Assembly: GCA_000226015.1 (NCBI GenBank)
Contig: JH153385.1
Span: 294,978-315,202 of the forward strand
Length of the DNA: 20,225 nucleotides
Direction of reading: 5' to 3'
From: Mnemiopsis leidyi
Taxonomy: Eukaryota > Ctenophora > Tentaculata > Lobata > Bolinopsidae
Shown: positions 18,331-20,225 of the stretch, piece by piece
Layout of the letters: every line of letters starts with the position of its first letter
Position numbering within the stretch: position 1 is the stretch's first letter
Notes under the pieces: model-generated
Told to the model about the DNA's origin: nothing
The model's input: only the letters and a program-made list of their open reading frames with translations
Databases searched by the model: none
Made by a program: the position numbers and the translations under genes

Positions 18331-19618
18331 ACATATTATTATCATTTATTTCATGATATACCATAGTCAATATAGTAGTATGCGGACCATGCGTTGGTTG
18401 GATCGAGCGCTATTGCGCGTCCTGTCGTTGCTACTCAATGTTATGACCCGTGCCTTCGTAACAATTTTCTATATTTTATCTATCTTTCTATGTGATATTG
18501 TCTAAACTGAACCTTAAACCTTGTCTAAAATTTTCTCTCCGTCGCCTATCGTTTGAAGCTGTTTCTAGTTTTGCCCGCATTCCAATTTCCTAGTCCCTAG
18601 ACGGCATCATAAGAGACCGTCGAAATTGTGCTTAGTGGTTCGAAAGTCAAATCTTAGTCTCCTGTATCCAGGAGAAGATAGTTTACACATTTATCTTTAA
18701 TGATCTGTGATGATTTGATATGTTATAATTCCTATCTTATCTCTTATCTTATCCTTCATAATTGTTTTCGGCTTCCAGCTAATTTCAACCCCGTGTCTGA
18801 AATTCAAGTTCCCGCCTACACAGGTTTTGAATAAGTTTTTAATTAACTAATGGTTTTAACCACAATTTTAAAGTTTACACGACAGTCTTCAATAGGATGG
18901 TGTAGATGCCTATGATTTTATCGGTCAACGAAGTCTGATCACCAGTTCGCTGTCGTTCATTGGTTTGTACAACATGTGGATTCACAATTTTACTTTTGAA
19001 TGGTGACATGTCTTAGTCCATCAGGGGTTAGATCTAATAACAATGTTTGTATAGATAATTAACGTCGAACTAAATGTTTGATAATGTTTTCTTTAAATGC
19101 AGTAAACCCATTCAGTAAACTCTCTTGATTTCTTTGTGATATATTTTAATTTGTCCCAAATTTGTAGAAATGTAAAATCATTGTCGAATCACACCGCCTA
19201 AAAGTGCAATTCAAGCCATAAGCCTGGGACCACGTAGCTTGACATGAGACAAACATCATTATTAGGTGGATAACAAAAAAGTAAAACTGACTTTCACTCT
19301 TGACTGACTATCATTTTTGAATATTTCGTTATTCCTCATTTTTTGTGTCGCATTCAAAGATTGAATATTGATTTTTCGCCTATATTCTCAAGTTCGTTCA
19401 ACTCAGTATCATTATCATTTGTTAGATGAAGGTTAACCCTTTGGAACACATAAGCAGTAGGCAGTGACGTTTGGACACTGAGTTAGGATCAGTTGGTTCG
19501 CCTTCCCTGCTAACACTTTTTATATTTATTTGATGTTATATTATTATATTATGTAATCTCCTATGGTTTACCAGAGTGAAGTACTATCATCCCTTCTAAG
19601 TTTTTATATTTTGGAAAA
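18331..19618. other. AT-rich intergenic stretch
   Basis: No gene, RNA or clear repeat seen on either strand. The right end is the presumed promoter of the gene starting at 19619. Confidence 0.5.
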
Positions 19619-19723
19619 ATGGCCGAAATTATCGAAACTCTTCCTGATCCCCATCACGAATTTGTACCACTGGAGGAGGACATCGGACTGAGATCTAACA
19701 TTTTAATTTTTATCCGACAGCAC
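19619..19723 (+). CDS. Likely first coding exon of an unrecognised gene
   Basis: An ATG in strong context (GGAAAA-ATGG) opens 35 codons that end exactly at a good donor, CAC|GTAAGAAG. The encoded start is MAEIIETLPDPHHEFVPLEE, then DIGLRSNILIFIRQH. The acidic, non-repetitive composition and the position of the donor are why I call it an exon. Without splicing the frame would run on to a stop at 19784-19786 (55 residues). I do not recognise the family. The next exon should lie beyond the window or in the last 400 bases, where I could not identify it. It is divergent from SNRPD2, 3.8 kb away. Confidence 0.5.
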
Positions 19724-19786
19724 GTAAGAAGTTTCCGATTCTTGGTAGTACCGTCGGACATGGTTTGTTGTGAGGCAGTATTTTAA

Positions 19787-20225
19787 GAAAATTGTGAAAC
19801 TTTGCTGTAAGCTGAGCTTGATGTCAGCTGAGCTTGCTTCAAAGAAGCGTACTCTAATGAAGTTTGCATCACGTATGGCAGATTTCCCTTACTCCCTTAC
19901 AGTCTTCATGTTTTCAGTTTTGTATGTATTCAAATAAATTGATTTGTGTTCCATTTCTCTGTCCTGATCACGTGATAATCACAAGAATAGCGATTTTTTT
20001 GGCAAAAAAATGCGTTAGTGTTCCACTAAGCCCGTGTTTCGTTATTGCAAATTACGTCTGAATGGTAACTTTTTTGGCTAACTTGAATTTTAAAATTTAA
20101 ACGTTATTTTACCAGCTATCGTCATCTGTCATTGGTACATTCCTAGCTTTAGTAAATGTCACATAACGAATCTCACAGATGTTTTGTGCAGTTATCGTTA
20201 TTTTAATCCAACTTTTAACTTAACA
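19787..20225. other. Right end of the window, probably intron of the 19619 gene
   Basis: AT-rich sequence with no exon I can define. A short tandem echo (CTGAGCTTGATGTCAG / CTGAGCTTGCTTCAAAG) occurs near 19812-19845. The open frame at 19864-20061 shows no family resemblance. Confidence 0.4.

Noticed and set aside
17965..18366. 133-codon open frame in the CpG-rich mosaic
   Set aside because: It runs across repeats and hairpin arms and shows no recognisable domain.

Overview
This window is nuclear DNA of an invertebrate animal. Its genes are split by GT-AG introns with pyrimidine-rich acceptors, AT-rich introns and long AT-rich intergenic stretches. The proteins are typically metazoan: TTC4, CHK1, SUMO, an ATRX-type ADD protein and SmD2. 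Tandem repeats and decayed transposon sequence fill the gaps. I cannot name the phylum. Splice acceptors lying 5-8 bases before several start codons would fit a lineage that uses spliced-leader trans-splicing, but that is inference.

Layout, left to right. The 3' part of TTC4 (an HSP90 co-chaperone; four exons, 282-1879, + strand) is followed about 680 bases later by a complete eight-exon CHEK1 (2559-8889, + strand). Convergent to it is a complete three-exon SUMO gene (10277-12620, - strand). Upstream of SUMO on the same strand lie an apparently intronless gene with an ATRX-type ADD zinc-finger domain (13576-14663, with one apparent single-base frameshift) and the SmD2 gene SNRPD2 (15467-15826). 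From 16.2 to 18.3 kb the sequence is accessory: a broken fragment resembling a MULE/FLYWCH-type transposase, GGATCC-containing repeats, and a CpG-rich mosaic of short direct and inverted repeats. At 19619 a well-placed start codon opens what looks like the first exon of an unrecognised + strand gene.

The most striking structure is in the repeats. The two long minisatellites both run into exon edges. A 31-bp array in a TTC4 intron contains the 3' splice site and the first bases of the next exon. A 43-bp array in a SUMO intron contains the 5' splice site and the last 14 bases of the preceding exon. In most copies the splice dinucleotide itself is changed (AG to AT in the first, GT to AT in the second). 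This looks like tandem amplification of exon-intron junctions, with the extra sites disabled.

The genes are housekeeping and nuclear (chaperone, checkpoint kinase, SUMO modifier, heterochromatin reader, spliceosome core). They do not form an obvious operon, since the same-strand gaps are about 0.7-1 kb.
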